From Pollutibacter soli (GTDB lineage: Bacteria; Bacteroidota; Bacteroidia; Chitinophagales; Chitinophagaceae): a stretch of 64,000 bases of DNA. The position numbers and the translations under genes are program-made. The notes below the pieces were generated by a model, which was given only the letters and a program-made list of their open reading frames with translations, was not told the DNA's origin and did not search any database. Positions 43,966 to 53,070 of the stretch are shown piece after piece. How positions within the stretch are numbered: the first letter of the stretch is position 1; every line of letters starts with the position of its first letter. Where the stretch lies: the NCBI GenBank assembly GCA_029269725.1, contig JARJHS010000001.1, forward strand, positions 434,001 through 498,000, in the 5' to 3' direction.

Positions 43966-44682
43966 TTAAAGGAGGCTGTTTAGATCATCAATGAATTCGG
44001 TACCGGCATTATGAAATGAAGGATGAACAGTTGCGCTATGAAAATGGAGTCTTTTCTCATCCTCATAAAACCAGATCTCAATAATATTTTCGGCACTGAT
44101 TTCTCCAAACTCCTTGCAGATGGTTACAGCGCTGGAAGATAAGACAGCGTTATCTCCATAACATCGTCCATTGAAGTACAACAGATTTTTCAGGGCATCA
44201 TTTTTTACTGGTGACAACTTATCCGTGATTTTGTTTTCATACACGAAAGCTGAAGTTTCAAAGCCGGCTTTCTTTGCCAGCAACAACCATTCGATATCAG
44301 AACGTACCCTTCCACAGAAGCCGGAAGGACTGGTGTTATTAAAAACGATATGTGGCAGAATAGAAAACAGAAATGCAAAATTCGATATAAGCTCTGCGGA
44401 GACATATTCACGGTCTTCCGTTTTAAATCTTTCTACATGTTGTAATGGGAGATGACTGATCCTGTTGATTGTTGCAGTAACGTTTTGGTCGGACAAAACA
44501 AATCCACTGGCAAGCTCAACTGAGAAGAAAGCTTTCCCGTTTTGATAGCCGCAATCGAATACCGGAGCGTAAACCAACTCCTCCGCAGAAATCAGTTTAA
44601 TGTCCATTGTTCCTGCGTTTTTCAACGAACGGAAAAGCCATCTTCCAGGCAAATCGTCACTATTCAACAACATGCAAATCAT
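43966..44682 (-). CDS. Stand-alone partner of the ATP-grasp ligase
   Basis: 238 aa without an ATP-grasp catalytic half. The pattern TATINRISHLPLQHVERFK, EYVSAELISNFAFLFSILPH, IVFNNTSPSGFCGRVRSDIE and WLLLAKKAGFET follows the N-terminal pre-ATP-grasp domain found in such ligases and in companion proteins. It may be a regulatory or substrate-presenting subunit of the next gene's enzyme. The final section is poorly conserved to my eye. The starts and ends of the two genes touch. Confidence 0.65.
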   Translation of the reverse strand: MICMLLNSDDLPGRWLFRSLKNAGTMDIKLISAEELVYAPVFDCGYQNGKAFFSVELASGFVLSDQNVTATINRISHLPLQHVERFKTEDREYVSAELISNFAFLFSILPHIVFNNTSPSGFCGRVRSDIEWLLLAKKAGFETSAFVYENKITDKLSPVKNDALKNLLYFNGRCYGDNAVLSSSAVTICKEFGEISAENIIEIWFYEDEKRLHFHSATVHPSFHNAGTEFIDDLNSLL

Positions 44683-44686
44683 TATT

Positions 44687-46609
44687 TCAGATTGTTTCTA
44701 TATCCTTACTATCCTTGTAATTTTTTGAGTCATTGCTGTTTTTCTGAAACTCATCTTCTTCTTCGCCAGTATCGAATAAAGACGATTGCAGATCGGGCCT
44801 GTTCTCGCCACTTATGAAATGCGAAAGTTGTTGTACCAGGGATTCGAGATTCTGTAATCGTTCTTCTGTGGATGCTCCCGTTTCGGGATGTAAAATGCCG
44901 CCGCCGGTTTCGACAGGTTTTTCTCTTTCTTTGAAGTCTTTGACTTTTTCCAGCACTTCTTTTATTTCTTTTTCTTTGTCTTTTAATTCTTTGGTGTCCT
45001 TTTCCTTTTCCTTGAATTCCTTCATTTCTTTTTCTTTTACATCCTTCAATTCTTTGGTATCTTTTTCCTTGGTGTCTTTTCCTTCCTTTATAATTTCTTT
45101 TCTTTCTTTTTCTTTTACGTCTTTGACAATTTTTATCCTTACACCCCCGATACCAAGTGCTGTAAAGATTTGCTTCAGGTTTGGCCGGTTTCCGATGCGT
45201 TGAGTCGCTGGTCTCCCGGCCGTGTCCTGCTGCGGAGAACCTGTCGTGCGAAGAATATTCCGGGCTGTCGTTGGCGTGAGTAGCGTTTTAGCACGGTTTC
45301 GCAATCTTCCCTGGATACATGCAATTGCACCAACTACAATCGGTGATGCGCTGGAAGTTCCGCTGAAAACATCAGTGTACCAGAAATCTTCATCAGCTCC
45401 ACCCTGCAGATCTCCATATCCTGTCGATGTTACCTCACGACCCCATCCCTGTACATCCAGTCTTGCTCCATAATTCGAGAATTCAAGCCTTGAGCGATCA
45501 GTTCCGTGATTTCGGCCATGCGTTCCCGGTGGTGGCGCTCCTGCACCAACCAATACTGCATTTGAACTGGGGTTGGCTGGATTGAAAGGATTTCTCCACG
45601 TCGTCGGGAAACCAACTGGCCTTGTATTGTACAAAACATCGCTCAGATTTTCAGCGCCGTTCCCTGCAGCTTCTACAACAATTACGCCTTTGCCAACTGC
45701 ATACAAAATAGCAGCATAGTCATCAGGCCAGAATTCTACTGCAATGTAACCGAGCTGGTCAGTTCTGTTCTGGAAATTATGACGGGGGCCCGGGCGATGC
45801 AGTTCAATAAGAATGATGTCGCCTTTACTTAAAGAATCAGCAGCTTTCCTGATAGCAGCTGCCGAACCAAGACCGCCAAAAATGGAGATGGCTCTTACGT
45901 TTGAGTTTGGACTGATCCCGGTTATGCCAAAGGGATTTTCGTCACCACCAAATTCGCCTGCTACCGCCGTACCATGATTGCGCCAGCTGATATCTGTTGA
46001 TTGCACACCGCCGATTACACCTCCCTGGTTTCGTTTCAGGTCCTCATGGGTAAAACGCCAGGCTCCTTCAATATCTATGATACGAATACCGTCACCTTTT
46101 CCACCAGCAAGCGTCCATGCATATTCTGCATCAATGCCACCCGGTGCCGGATCCAGGTACAATTGTCTTGATACAAAACTGGGAGTAACGGGGGGTGCAT
46201 CTTCTGAGAGTGCCGGCCCGGGAATACTTTCATCGATGATCACAGGAGGTTCAGCAGGAGGTTTTACATAGGCAGCTTCAACGATGCCTTCACTGAGCAA
46301 CGCTTTTGCCAATGTGTTGAGGTTCCCGGGAGCGTCAACGAAATAGTAAGAGGCCGGATCAATGCCTGCCTGCTCAAAACTTGCAGAAGACGCGACTGTA
46401 CTGCGCGACAACCGGTTTCCCGGTCCGAAAATAGGAATGAGACTGGCTTTGTGGTTTTTAAGTACCGCATTGATTCCGCTCACTTTTTTTCCTGTCGCAG
46501 AGGAGACTGTCAAGCCATCCGAGCGGAGACTTGAATCGGGTTGAACAATCACAATAAGCTCACTGCCTTCAGCAGACGCCGGGGCCTGGCTCGATTTTGC
46601 TTTTGCCAT
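44687..46609 (-). CDS. Subtilisin-like (S8) protease with Lys/Glu-rich repeat tail
   Basis: 640 aa. No signal peptide. Residues 15-118 resemble an I9-type prodomain ending GIVEAAYVKPP. The protease domain has Asp179 (RIIDIEGAW), His212 (RNHGTAVAG), oxyanion Asn317 (EAAGNGAEN) and Ser419 (FSGTSSASP), so the triad is intact. From 496 to 564 the sequence is a charged repeat of KDVKEKE/KDTKEKD/KELKD units, about one-third Lys and one-third Glu/Asp, encoded by a C/T-rich plus strand. A helical and acidic tail follows (GEEEDE, DSKDIETI). It lies 5 bp from the partner gene and downstream of the small protein gene on one strand. Confidence 0.85.
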   Translation of the reverse strand: MAKAKSSQAPASAEGSELIVIVQPDSSLRSDGLTVSSATGKKVSGINAVLKNHKASLIPIFGPGNRLSRSTVASSASFEQAGIDPASYYFVDAPGNLNTLAKALLSEGIVEAAYVKPPAEPPVIIDESIPGPALSEDAPPVTPSFVSRQLYLDPAPGGIDAEYAWTLAGGKGDGIRIIDIEGAWRFTHEDLKRNQGGVIGGVQSTDISWRNHGTAVAGEFGGDENPFGITGISPNSNVRAISIFGGLGSAAAIRKAADSLSKGDIILIELHRPGPRHNFQNRTDQLGYIAVEFWPDDYAAILYAVGKGVIVVEAAGNGAENLSDVLYNTRPVGFPTTWRNPFNPANPSSNAVLVGAGAPPPGTHGRNHGTDRSRLEFSNYGARLDVQGWGREVTSTGYGDLQGGADEDFWYTDVFSGTSSASPIVVGAIACIQGRLRNRAKTLLTPTTARNILRTTGSPQQDTAGRPATQRIGNRPNLKQIFTALGIGGVRIKIVKDVKEKERKEIIKEGKDTKEKDTKELKDVKEKEMKEFKEKEKDTKELKDKEKEIKEVLEKVKDFKEREKPVETGGGILHPETGASTEERLQNLESLVQQLSHFISGENRPDLQSSLFDTGEEEDEFQKNSNDSKNYKDSKDIETI

Positions 46610-46635
46610 AATCGGTATTTTAGAGGTTAAAGAAA

Positions 46636-46938
46636 CTATTCCGGCAAGCTGTCTTCCGGCTTACGGTAGGCAGCTTCTACGCCTGGGAGACGACGGAATT
46701 CCTCCAGCATTGAATCGGTAATGTATTCATCGGAACGAAGCACAAAATGCACCTGCATCATCTCATCTTCAATACCCGGAAAAGTTGCAACTAATTTTGA
46801 GCGATGTGATTCAAGCCATTGGAGCAATGCGTGGTATTTCTTCTTGTGCGGAGGTTTATGGAGGTCTTCAGATTGGTGAAGAAGTTTCCCTAAAGCAGAA
46901 GAAACCGTGACTGCAATCATGCGTAAATGTATAATCAT
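46636..46938 (-). CDS. Small protein resembling a free protease prodomain
   Basis: 100 aa from ATG 46938 (94 aa if the start is ATG 46920). The C-terminal half, MMQVHFVLRSDEYITDSMLE, is followed by EFRRLPGVEAAYRKPEDSLP. Its GVEAAYRKP matches GIVEAAYVKP at the end of the prodomain-like head of the protease encoded next, and the helix-strand pattern fits an I9 inhibitor fold. The N-terminal half is helical and His/Lys-rich (SEDLHKPPHKKKYHALLQWL). It could be a trans-acting chaperone or inhibitor of the protease, or a substrate of the ligase. 26 bp before the protease gene. Confidence 0.65.
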   Translation of the reverse strand: MIIHLRMIAVTVSSALGKLLHQSEDLHKPPHKKKYHALLQWLESHRSKLVATFPGIEDEMMQVHFVLRSDEYITDSMLEEFRRLPGVEAAYRKPEDSLPE

Positions 46939-46950
46939 TTTTTTACACCT

Positions 46951-46972
46951 GGCCGGGTTTTTTAACCCGGCC
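46951..46972. terminator. Hairpin upstream of the protease cassette
   Basis: Perfect GGCCGGGTT / AACCCGGCC with a 4-T loop. It lies 13 bp before ATG 46938 on the minus strand, so it may sit in the leader and act in regulation. No gene on either side clearly needs a terminator here. Confidence 0.45.
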
Positions 46973-47247
46973 ACCATGGCGCAGAAGCTTCCGATCTTTT
47001 CAGGGCAGGAGCAACAACCATCATCGGAAATCGCCGTGATTTACCATATTAACGGTTACCAACAACCGAATTTCTGCGTTTACTTCTGTTTTTATAATAT
47101 TATGATCAAAAGTTTTACTGGCAAGCAATCTCACCTTTCCTATAAAATTATAATTTTTCATAACAGTGTATGCTTTCTTAACTTCAGGAACAATGGTAGT
47201 TGCTACCATTCTCAAGCGACATTCAACCTTACACAAAAATGGTTTCT

Positions 47248-48426
47248 ATGAGATTCGTATTTTTTTTAATGGTGATGGTTATTGCAATGAAATGCTTTTC
47301 ACAAATAAGAATCACACGGCTGAATGGCTCGCTGATCAGCCAGGATTCTCTCACAAAATCGGTTGCGGCACTGATAGATAAAGCGAACGTCACCGGGATG
47401 GAGATCGCCATTTATAACAGGAAAAAAGCTGTATTTGAAAAAGCTTATGGCCTTGCCAATGCAAAAACAGGAAAGACACTGAATGTTTCTTCCAATATGT
47501 ATGGTGCTTCTTTGAGCAAAGCAGTTTTCGCCGTGATCGTTTTGAAACTGGTGGATGAAAAACTTATTTCGTTGGATACGCCGCTACAGAATTATTTACC
47601 TCGTCCGATATATGAGTATGAACATAAAGTCTGGCACGAAGACTTTTCCGCGTTGAGAGATGATCCACGATATAAGAAAATAACAGCCAGGATGTGTTTG
47701 AGTCATACCACAGGTTTTCCCAACTGGCGATGGTTCGAGCCTGATCAGAAATTGCGGATCAGGTTTGAACCTGGCAGCAAATACAGTTATTCAGGTGAAG
47801 GACTGGTGTACCTGCAGGTAGTAATTGAAAGGATGACAAACAAATCGCTGGAAGATATTGCAAGAGAAAAACTCTTTCTCCCACTGGGAATGAATTCCAG
47901 CAGTTACAAATGGCAGGAACAATATGAAGCAGATTACGCGAGTGGTCACGATTCTGCCGGCAAGGTATACCCGAAAGATAAAGACAATGCGCCTCGGGGC
48001 CCCAGTACACTCGAAACTACTCTGGACGACTATTCGAAATTTGTAACAGCCGTCCTGAACAGGAAGATAATTTCTGCTGCTTCTTATAAAGAGATGTTCA
48101 GGCCGCAAATCAGGATCAGATCGAAATCTCAGTTTGGGCCCATGTCAGAAACGGAAGGCGACTGGAATGATAAAATTGAATTGTCTTATGGACTTGGCTG
48201 GGGCTTGTTAAAATCTCCATATGGCTGGGCCGCATTTAAAGAAGGGCATGGCGATGGCTTCCAGCATTATTCAATTTTGTTTTTTGAGAAAGGCACGGGT
48301 ATGGTTATTATGTCCAATAGTGATAATGCAGAAGGGATTTTCAAATATCTTCTTGAGCAATGTATCGGTGATATGTACACTCCATGGCAATGGGAGTACT
48401 ATATTCCGTTTGATCAGAAAAAATAG
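47248..48426 (+). CDS. Exported serine hydrolase, class C beta-lactamase fold
   Basis: 392 aa from ATG 47248 with signal peptide MRFVFFLMVMVIAMKCFSQ. SxxK motif is SLSK in YGASLSKAVFAVI; the Tyr motif is YSGEGL in GSKYSYSGEGLVYLQ; the later HGDG in EGHGDGFQHYS is where KTG lies in beta-lactamases. These are D,D-peptidase/esterase-like enzymes of the beta-lactamase superfamily, not necessarily resistance enzymes. Alternative ATG 47239 is three codons upstream. Divergent from the protease cassette. Confidence 0.85.
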   Translation: MRFVFFLMVMVIAMKCFSQIRITRLNGSLISQDSLTKSVAALIDKANVTGMEIAIYNRKKAVFEKAYGLANAKTGKTLNVSSNMYGASLSKAVFAVIVLKLVDEKLISLDTPLQNYLPRPIYEYEHKVWHEDFSALRDDPRYKKITARMCLSHTTGFPNWRWFEPDQKLRIRFEPGSKYSYSGEGLVYLQVVIERMTNKSLEDIAREKLFLPLGMNSSSYKWQEQYEADYASGHDSAGKVYPKDKDNAPRGPSTLETTLDDYSKFVTAVLNRKIISAASYKEMFRPQIRIRSKSQFGPMSETEGDWNDKIELSYGLGWGLLKSPYGWAAFKEGHGDGFQHYSILFFEKGTGMVIMSNSDNAEGIFKYLLEQCIGDMYTPWQWEYYIPFDQKK

Positions 48427-48500
48427 GCAGGGGCAGGAACTGAAAGGATCTGATATTCTTCCTTACAAAGTTCGGTTGCAAAAATCAAAAATGTTCTGAC

Positions 48501-48971
48501 ATGGCAACAGGCAGTGCCGGCATATTATTGTATCGTTTTGTTGAATCGAGCACCGAAGTATTTCTTGTTCATCCGGGCGGGCCTTTCTGGGCAAAAAAGG
48601 ATGCAGGCGCCTGGTCGATTCCAAAAGGGGAATATGATGAAAAAGAAGACGTACTGGAGGCTGCAAAAAGAGAGTTTACTGAAGAGACCGGGTTTACAGC
48701 AGATGGTGACTTTATTTCACTGGCACCAGCCAGACTCAAAGGCGGAAAAATAATTCATGCCTGGGCGCTGGAAATGGATATCGACGCCAATCGAATCAAA
48801 AGCAATTCATTTGAAATGGAATGGCCGCCGCGTTCCGGCAAGAAAAAAAGCTTTCCTGAAATCGACAGAGCCATGTGGTTTATAGCTGATGTTGCGAAAC
48901 TGAAAATAAATCCCGGGCAGGTTCCTTTGATTGTTGAACTGGAAACGATCATTGCATCCCGTACGCCTTGA
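48501..48971 (+). CDS. Nudix hydrolase
   Basis: 156 aa with a Nudix box G-x5-E-x7-REFTEETGF beginning at GEYDEKEDVLEAAKREF. The N-terminal SAGILLYRFVESSTEVFLVH and the GPFWAKKDAGAWSIPKG opening fit the MutT/Ap4A-type group. It hydrolyses a nucleoside diphosphate linked to another group. Convergent with the exonuclease gene, 10 bp apart. Confidence 0.88.
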   Translation: MATGSAGILLYRFVESSTEVFLVHPGGPFWAKKDAGAWSIPKGEYDEKEDVLEAAKREFTEETGFTADGDFISLAPARLKGGKIIHAWALEMDIDANRIKSNSFEMEWPPRSGKKKSFPEIDRAMWFIADVAKLKINPGQVPLIVELETIIASRTP

Positions 48972-48981
48972 AAATTTTTTT

Positions 48982-49749
48982 TCACTTCAATTCAATCCAG
49001 ACAGGTGCATGATCACTTGCTTTTTCCCAGCCCCGCACATCGCGGTCCACACCTCCCGCTTTCAGGCGGCTTAAAATTTTTTTATTCAACAGGAAATGAT
49101 CGATTCTTAAACCAGCATTTCGCTCCCAGGCTTTCCTGAAATAATCCCAGAAAGTATAGATAGCTTCTTTTGGATAAAGTTTTCGGATAGCGTCAGTATA
49201 TCCTGATTCAAGCAAAGCTTTGTATGCATCGCGAATCTCGATACGAAACAATGCATCGTTGATGTACTTCTGTGGTTTATATGTATCAAGCTCAGTAGGC
49301 ATCACGTTAAAATCACCGGCAATAATCACAGGAACATCATGCGTAAGCAATTTTTTTGCCTGCGTGGTGAGCCGCCGGAACCACTTTAGTTTATAATCGA
49401 ATTTCTCACCGGGATAGGGGTTCCCGTTAGGAAGATAGATACAAACCAGCAGGATATTATTTATGATAACTTCAAGATATCGGCTTTGACTATCGGCGGG
49501 ATCTCCAGGCAATATGCGTCTGACTTCTTTGATTTCGGTTTTGGAAAGAACGGCTACTCCGTTCCAGCTTTTCTGTCCGTGCCAGACCGCGTGGTAACCG
49601 GCATCATTGATCGCTGTTTCCGGAAATTTATCATCTACCGTTTTGAGTTCCTGGAGGCAGACAACATCAGGATCAGATTCCTTCAGCCAGCGAAGCAGGT
49701 TGTCTAATCTTCCGTTGATTCCATTCACGTTAAATGTTGCAATTTTCAT
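48982..49749 (-). CDS. xth: Exodeoxyribonuclease III (AP endonuclease)
   Basis: 255 aa from ATG 49749 (MKIATFNVNGINGRLDNLLR). Motifs: DVVCLQELKT (metal Glu), GWNGVAVLSK-like WNGVAVLSK, IIAGDFNVMPTELD, LRIDHFLLNKKI and the final KASDHAPVWIEL. Repairs abasic sites and removes 3' blocks. Codons upstream to 49806 are open but overlap no other gene and lack family similarity. Confidence 0.92.
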   Translation of the reverse strand: MKIATFNVNGINGRLDNLLRWLKESDPDVVCLQELKTVDDKFPETAINDAGYHAVWHGQKSWNGVAVLSKTEIKEVRRILPGDPADSQSRYLEVIINNILLVCIYLPNGNPYPGEKFDYKLKWFRRLTTQAKKLLTHDVPVIIAGDFNVMPTELDTYKPQKYINDALFRIEIRDAYKALLESGYTDAIRKLYPKEAIYTFWDYFRKAWERNAGLRIDHFLLNKKILSRLKAGGVDRDVRGWEKASDHAPVWIELK

Positions 49750-49820
49750 TTTTGTATATTGTATTAAACCAATGTTACCTGGTAAGCGTTTTAAATTTCG
49801 GACCAACTTATTATTGACTC

Positions 49821-50714
49821 ATGGAATTTGGTGCTTTAACAAAAAAAGAACTGGAGAAAGTAATTTTCAAACTTCCGGCAGAACCTAAAAATAATTCCGT
49901 CGTCCTGAAAAAAGGGAAGGGCGGGGGTAAGGTATTTCTCGGGTGCGCAAAATGGGGAAGAAGGGAATGGATCGGGAAAATATATCCAAAAGGTACAAAA
50001 GAGAAAGATTTTCTACACTATTACGGGAAGCACTATGATTCCATTGAACTCAACGCTACGCATTATAAAATTTACGGACCTGAAAAATTTAAGGAGTGGA
50101 TGAAGGAGGTGGACAATCCTGCTTTCAGATTTTGTCCCAAAGCTCATAGGGGAATGAGTTTTATGAAGCATTCACCAACGAGGGATTCAGTTACGAAAGA
50201 CTTTTTGAAATATATACGCACATTAAAAAATGAACTGGGGCCTGTATTCATTACGCACGATGAAAAAATTAAATGGGATGAGCAGGGTGAAAAAGATTTT
50301 TTTCGTTACCTGGAATCTCTTCCTAAGGATATTGTTTTTTTTATTGAGGAAAGATGGGCTGATTTTTACAGGGACAGGAAACTGATGGATCGATATTATG
50401 CTAAGCTGCGTGAGTTGAATATCGGATCAGTAATTACAGATACTGCAGGACGAAGAGATGTGTTGCATATGAATCTGACGACTCCAAAAACCTTTATACG
50501 TTTTGTCGGCAATAGTCTGCATCCGACAGATTTTAAGCGGATCGATCAATGGGCCAACCGGATTAAAAAATGGCTTGATACTGGTATCGATGAAATTTAT
50601 TTTTTCATGCATATGCACGATGAGGGAAAATCTCCCGAGCTGACACAATACGTCGTTCAGTCTTTTAACAGGAAATGTAAACTTGATCTGCCGGAAGTCG
50701 AATTTGTTTCATAA
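49821..50714 (+). CDS. DUF72 family protein, copy 1
   Basis: 297 aa. TIM-barrel DUF72 pattern: FLGCAKWGRREWIGKIYPKG, YYGKHYDSIELNATHYKIYG, FRFCPKAHRGMSF, DIVFFIEERWADFY and TFIRFVGNSLHPTDFKRIDQ. Family function is unknown. It has an extra Lys-rich N-terminal stretch of about 40 residues. A second family member lies at 53334, about 2.6 kb away. Confidence 0.87.
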   Translation: MEFGALTKKELEKVIFKLPAEPKNNSVVLKKGKGGGKVFLGCAKWGRREWIGKIYPKGTKEKDFLHYYGKHYDSIELNATHYKIYGPEKFKEWMKEVDNPAFRFCPKAHRGMSFMKHSPTRDSVTKDFLKYIRTLKNELGPVFITHDEKIKWDEQGEKDFFRYLESLPKDIVFFIEERWADFYRDRKLMDRYYAKLRELNIGSVITDTAGRRDVLHMNLTTPKTFIRFVGNSLHPTDFKRIDQWANRIKKWLDTGIDEIYFFMHMHDEGKSPELTQYVVQSFNRKCKLDLPEVEFVS

Positions 50715-50730
50715 AAACGTGGCGTAAATA

Positions 50731-52071
50731 TCAAAGCAGGAATAAACTTAACAGCCAGATAAAGAATTGTACAAGTGCACCCATCCACAATGTGGCCATA
50801 CTATACACACGAAGCGTAACTGAAGTATCCAGTTGTGAAAACCTGCTGATCACCCAGAAGTAAGCATCATTTGCATGACTGATCACCATACTCCCTGCAC
50901 CCATACTCAGAACGGATAAAGTGACTCCCATCGAGGATTGTAATCCAAGATCACCAAGCATTGGAACAACGATTGAAGCCGAAGTGATCACCGCAACGGT
51001 ACTTGAACCCTGGGCGGTTTTTAATATTGCTGCAATAAGAAAAGGAAAGAATATTCCAAACGAAAAACCACTCAGCAGGATACCCAGGTTTTTTCCCATA
51101 CCTGTGGCCATTAAAATTTCACCAAACATCCCACCTGCGGCAATGATGGCAAGTATCGTTCCGGCTTTTTCAACACCGGCATTCAGCCAATGACCGATTT
51201 CTTTTTTGTTTGTTTTTCCGATAAGAAATAATGAAGAGACTATTCCTGCCATCAACGCAATAACCGGCTCTCCTGAAAAGGAAACGATCCGAAGAAGAAT
51301 GCTGTTTGCATCAATACCTGCAATGCCGGTCTGCAATAAAATCGATTTAAGGCTGATCAGCAAAATTGGAAGGATCACGGGCAAAAATGACATTGTCACA
51401 GAGGGAAGCTGAGGGAAAATTTCCTCTTCATGCATTAAGTTGTTGTCTGCAGAATGCATGTTTTTCCTGCGGCGTATGCTCCAGAAATATCCAAACAATG
51501 CAGCGGGAATAGAAAGGGCTATTCCAAACAGCATTACCATTCCGATATCTGCTCCCGCTGTGCCCACTGCTGCTGTTATACCGGGATGCGGAGGTACAAG
51601 ACAATGGACGGCATACAGGGATGTCGCCAATGCTACGGCCATCACCGGCATTTTATATGCTGATTTTCTTACCAATGAATGATTTAACCCGTTTAGAATT
51701 ATAAATCCACTATCACAGAATATCGGAAGCCCGATGATAAAGCCAATGATTGAAATTGCTGCTGGCGCATTTTTTTCATTCACTCTTCTTAAAATGGCAT
51801 TGGCCATACTGACTGTGGCGCCCGTCTTCTCCAGTATTACACCAAGCGTTGTTCCAAGAAGGATCAGCAACCCTATTTTTTCCATCGTCTGACCAAACCC
51901 TTTCTTCAATGAAGCAGCAATATCGGCGAGATGCATTCCGCTGAAAATGGCTACAAACAAGGCAGCAATGAGTAACGCAAAAAATGCATTCCATTTTTTT
52001 ACAGCCGTTGCCCATACAATCAGACCGATACCAGCAATCATCAATGCCAGTTGATAGTAGGTGGATGTCAT
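50731..52071 (-). CDS. GntP-type gluconate/organic-acid permease
   Basis: 446 aa with about twelve membrane helices. GntP family signatures: LKKGFGQTMEKIGLLILLGT, VHCLVPPHPGITAAVG, IFCDSGFIILNGL, and AQGSSTVAVITSASIVVPML. Imports gluconate or a related hydroxy acid with protons. No gluconate kinase lies beside it, so the substrate is open. Confidence 0.92.
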   Translation of the reverse strand: MTSTYYQLALMIAGIGLIVWATAVKKWNAFFALLIAALFVAIFSGMHLADIAASLKKGFGQTMEKIGLLILLGTTLGVILEKTGATVSMANAILRRVNEKNAPAAISIIGFIIGLPIFCDSGFIILNGLNHSLVRKSAYKMPVMAVALATSLYAVHCLVPPHPGITAAVGTAGADIGMVMLFGIALSIPAALFGYFWSIRRRKNMHSADNNLMHEEEIFPQLPSVTMSFLPVILPILLISLKSILLQTGIAGIDANSILLRIVSFSGEPVIALMAGIVSSLFLIGKTNKKEIGHWLNAGVEKAGTILAIIAAGGMFGEILMATGMGKNLGILLSGFSFGIFFPFLIAAILKTAQGSSTVAVITSASIVVPMLGDLGLQSSMGVTLSVLSMGAGSMVISHANDAYFWVISRFSQLDTSVTLRVYSMATLWMGALVQFFIWLLSLFLL

Positions 52072-52241
52072 CCGCTAAAATTAAGGGAGATGATCAGAAA
52101 AGCATGGAAGTTTACAGCTGAAGGTGTAAAGTTGAAAGCTGGTTCGTCGGTAGTAGTGTAGAGTCTGGATTGTGAAATGTTTTCTTATTATTAAATAATA
52201 TTGTCGATGAAAATTTTGATATTCTCACTAATGATATAAAA

Positions 52242-52276
52242 AATGCAATCACCTGTTTATCGCAGGCGATTGCATT
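52242..52276 (-). terminator. Terminator of the OmpA-family gene
   Basis: Stem AATGCAATCGCCTG / CAGGTGATTGCATT on the minus strand with one mismatch and a 7-nt loop, followed by TTTTTATATC. Located 32 bp past the stop. Confidence 0.75.
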
Positions 52277-52308
52277 GACCTTTTCTATTCTGATTATTTC
52301 TGAAAAAG

Positions 52309-53070
52309 CTATTGCTTCTGTGCTTCTGCCTCTTTCCAGATCCTTTCCATATCCGGATTCAGGATGATATCGGTGCGACGGTTTTTTGCGCGGCCCTCAT
52401 CGGTAGCATTGTCACCGATCGGATCAAATTTTCCGTGTCCTGCTGAAGTCAGTCTTGCTGGATCTACGCTATAATCCTTAACAAGGATCCGCACAACTCC
52501 ATTTGCGCGTTCTGTGCTGAGACTCCAGTTGTCAGCAACTCCTTTTACTCTTACGGTGTCGGTATTCCCAACAACAATAACTTTCAACTTTGGATAGTCG
52601 TTCAACACTTTTGCCAGCGAACCGAGCGCTGCTTTACCGCTTTCTCCAAGTTTTGAACTTCCACTTTTATAAAGCAGATCTTCGGAGAGACTGACATAAA
52701 TATTTCCGTTCCTGGAATATACTTCAACACCGTTGGCTTTGAAATTATCAAGCGCTGTGCTCAACCTGCTCATTACTTCGGCCATCGTATTATATTGCTC
52801 CGCAAGTGCAGCCCTTACTGCAGTGAGTTTTTGCTGGCAATCTTCACATCCTGCTTTATAACCTGCAAATTCGGAACTGATGGCTTTATTCTTATCAGTA
52901 AGGTCGGTCACCTGTTTCTGAAGGCCGCTGATCTGATTGTTCAGGTCATTCACCTGTGTTTGCAGTTGTGCTGCCTGTGCAACTGCTGACTTATACTTTT
53001 TTTGACTGACGCAGGAGGCAAGAATTGCAATTGACATTAATAATGCTCCGATGTTAACGACTCTTTTCAT
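52309..53070 (-). CDS. OmpA-family lipoprotein
   Basis: 253 aa. Lipobox ILASC, then a coiled coil to about residue 105 with heptad-like Gln/Leu/Asn (QLQTQVNDLNNQISGLQKQV), and a C-terminal OmpA/Pal domain (VVGNTDTVRVKGVADNWSLS, TERANGVVRILVKDY, SAGHGKFDPIGDN, GRAKNRRTDIIL) that holds peptidoglycan. Two Cys in GCEDCQQKL are unusual for a coiled coil. Outer-membrane anchored. Confidence 0.92.
   Translation of the reverse strand: MKRVVNIGALLMSIAILASCVSQKKYKSAVAQAAQLQTQVNDLNNQISGLQKQVTDLTDKNKAISSEFAGYKAGCEDCQQKLTAVRAALAEQYNTMAEVMSRLSTALDNFKANGVEVYSRNGNIYVSLSEDLLYKSGSSKLGESGKAALGSLAKVLNDYPKLKVIVVGNTDTVRVKGVADNWSLSTERANGVVRILVKDYSVDPARLTSAGHGKFDPIGDNATDEGRAKNRRTDIILNPDMERIWKEAEAQKQ

Noticed and set aside
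44814-45203. 129-aa plus-strand frame rich in Ser/Phe
   Set aside because: Shadow of the Lys/Glu repeat of the protease on the opposite strand.
47021-47236. 71-aa minus-strand frame (MVATTIVPEVKKAYTVMKNY from an internal Met)
   Set aside because: Plausible composition, but no motif, no promoter or hairpin arrangement in support, and it overlaps the leader of the serine hydrolase gene.
47248-48426. Antibiotic-resistance beta-lactamase
   Set aside because: The SxxK and Tyr motifs fit the superfamily, but this broad group is mostly esterases and peptidases, and no resistance context is present.
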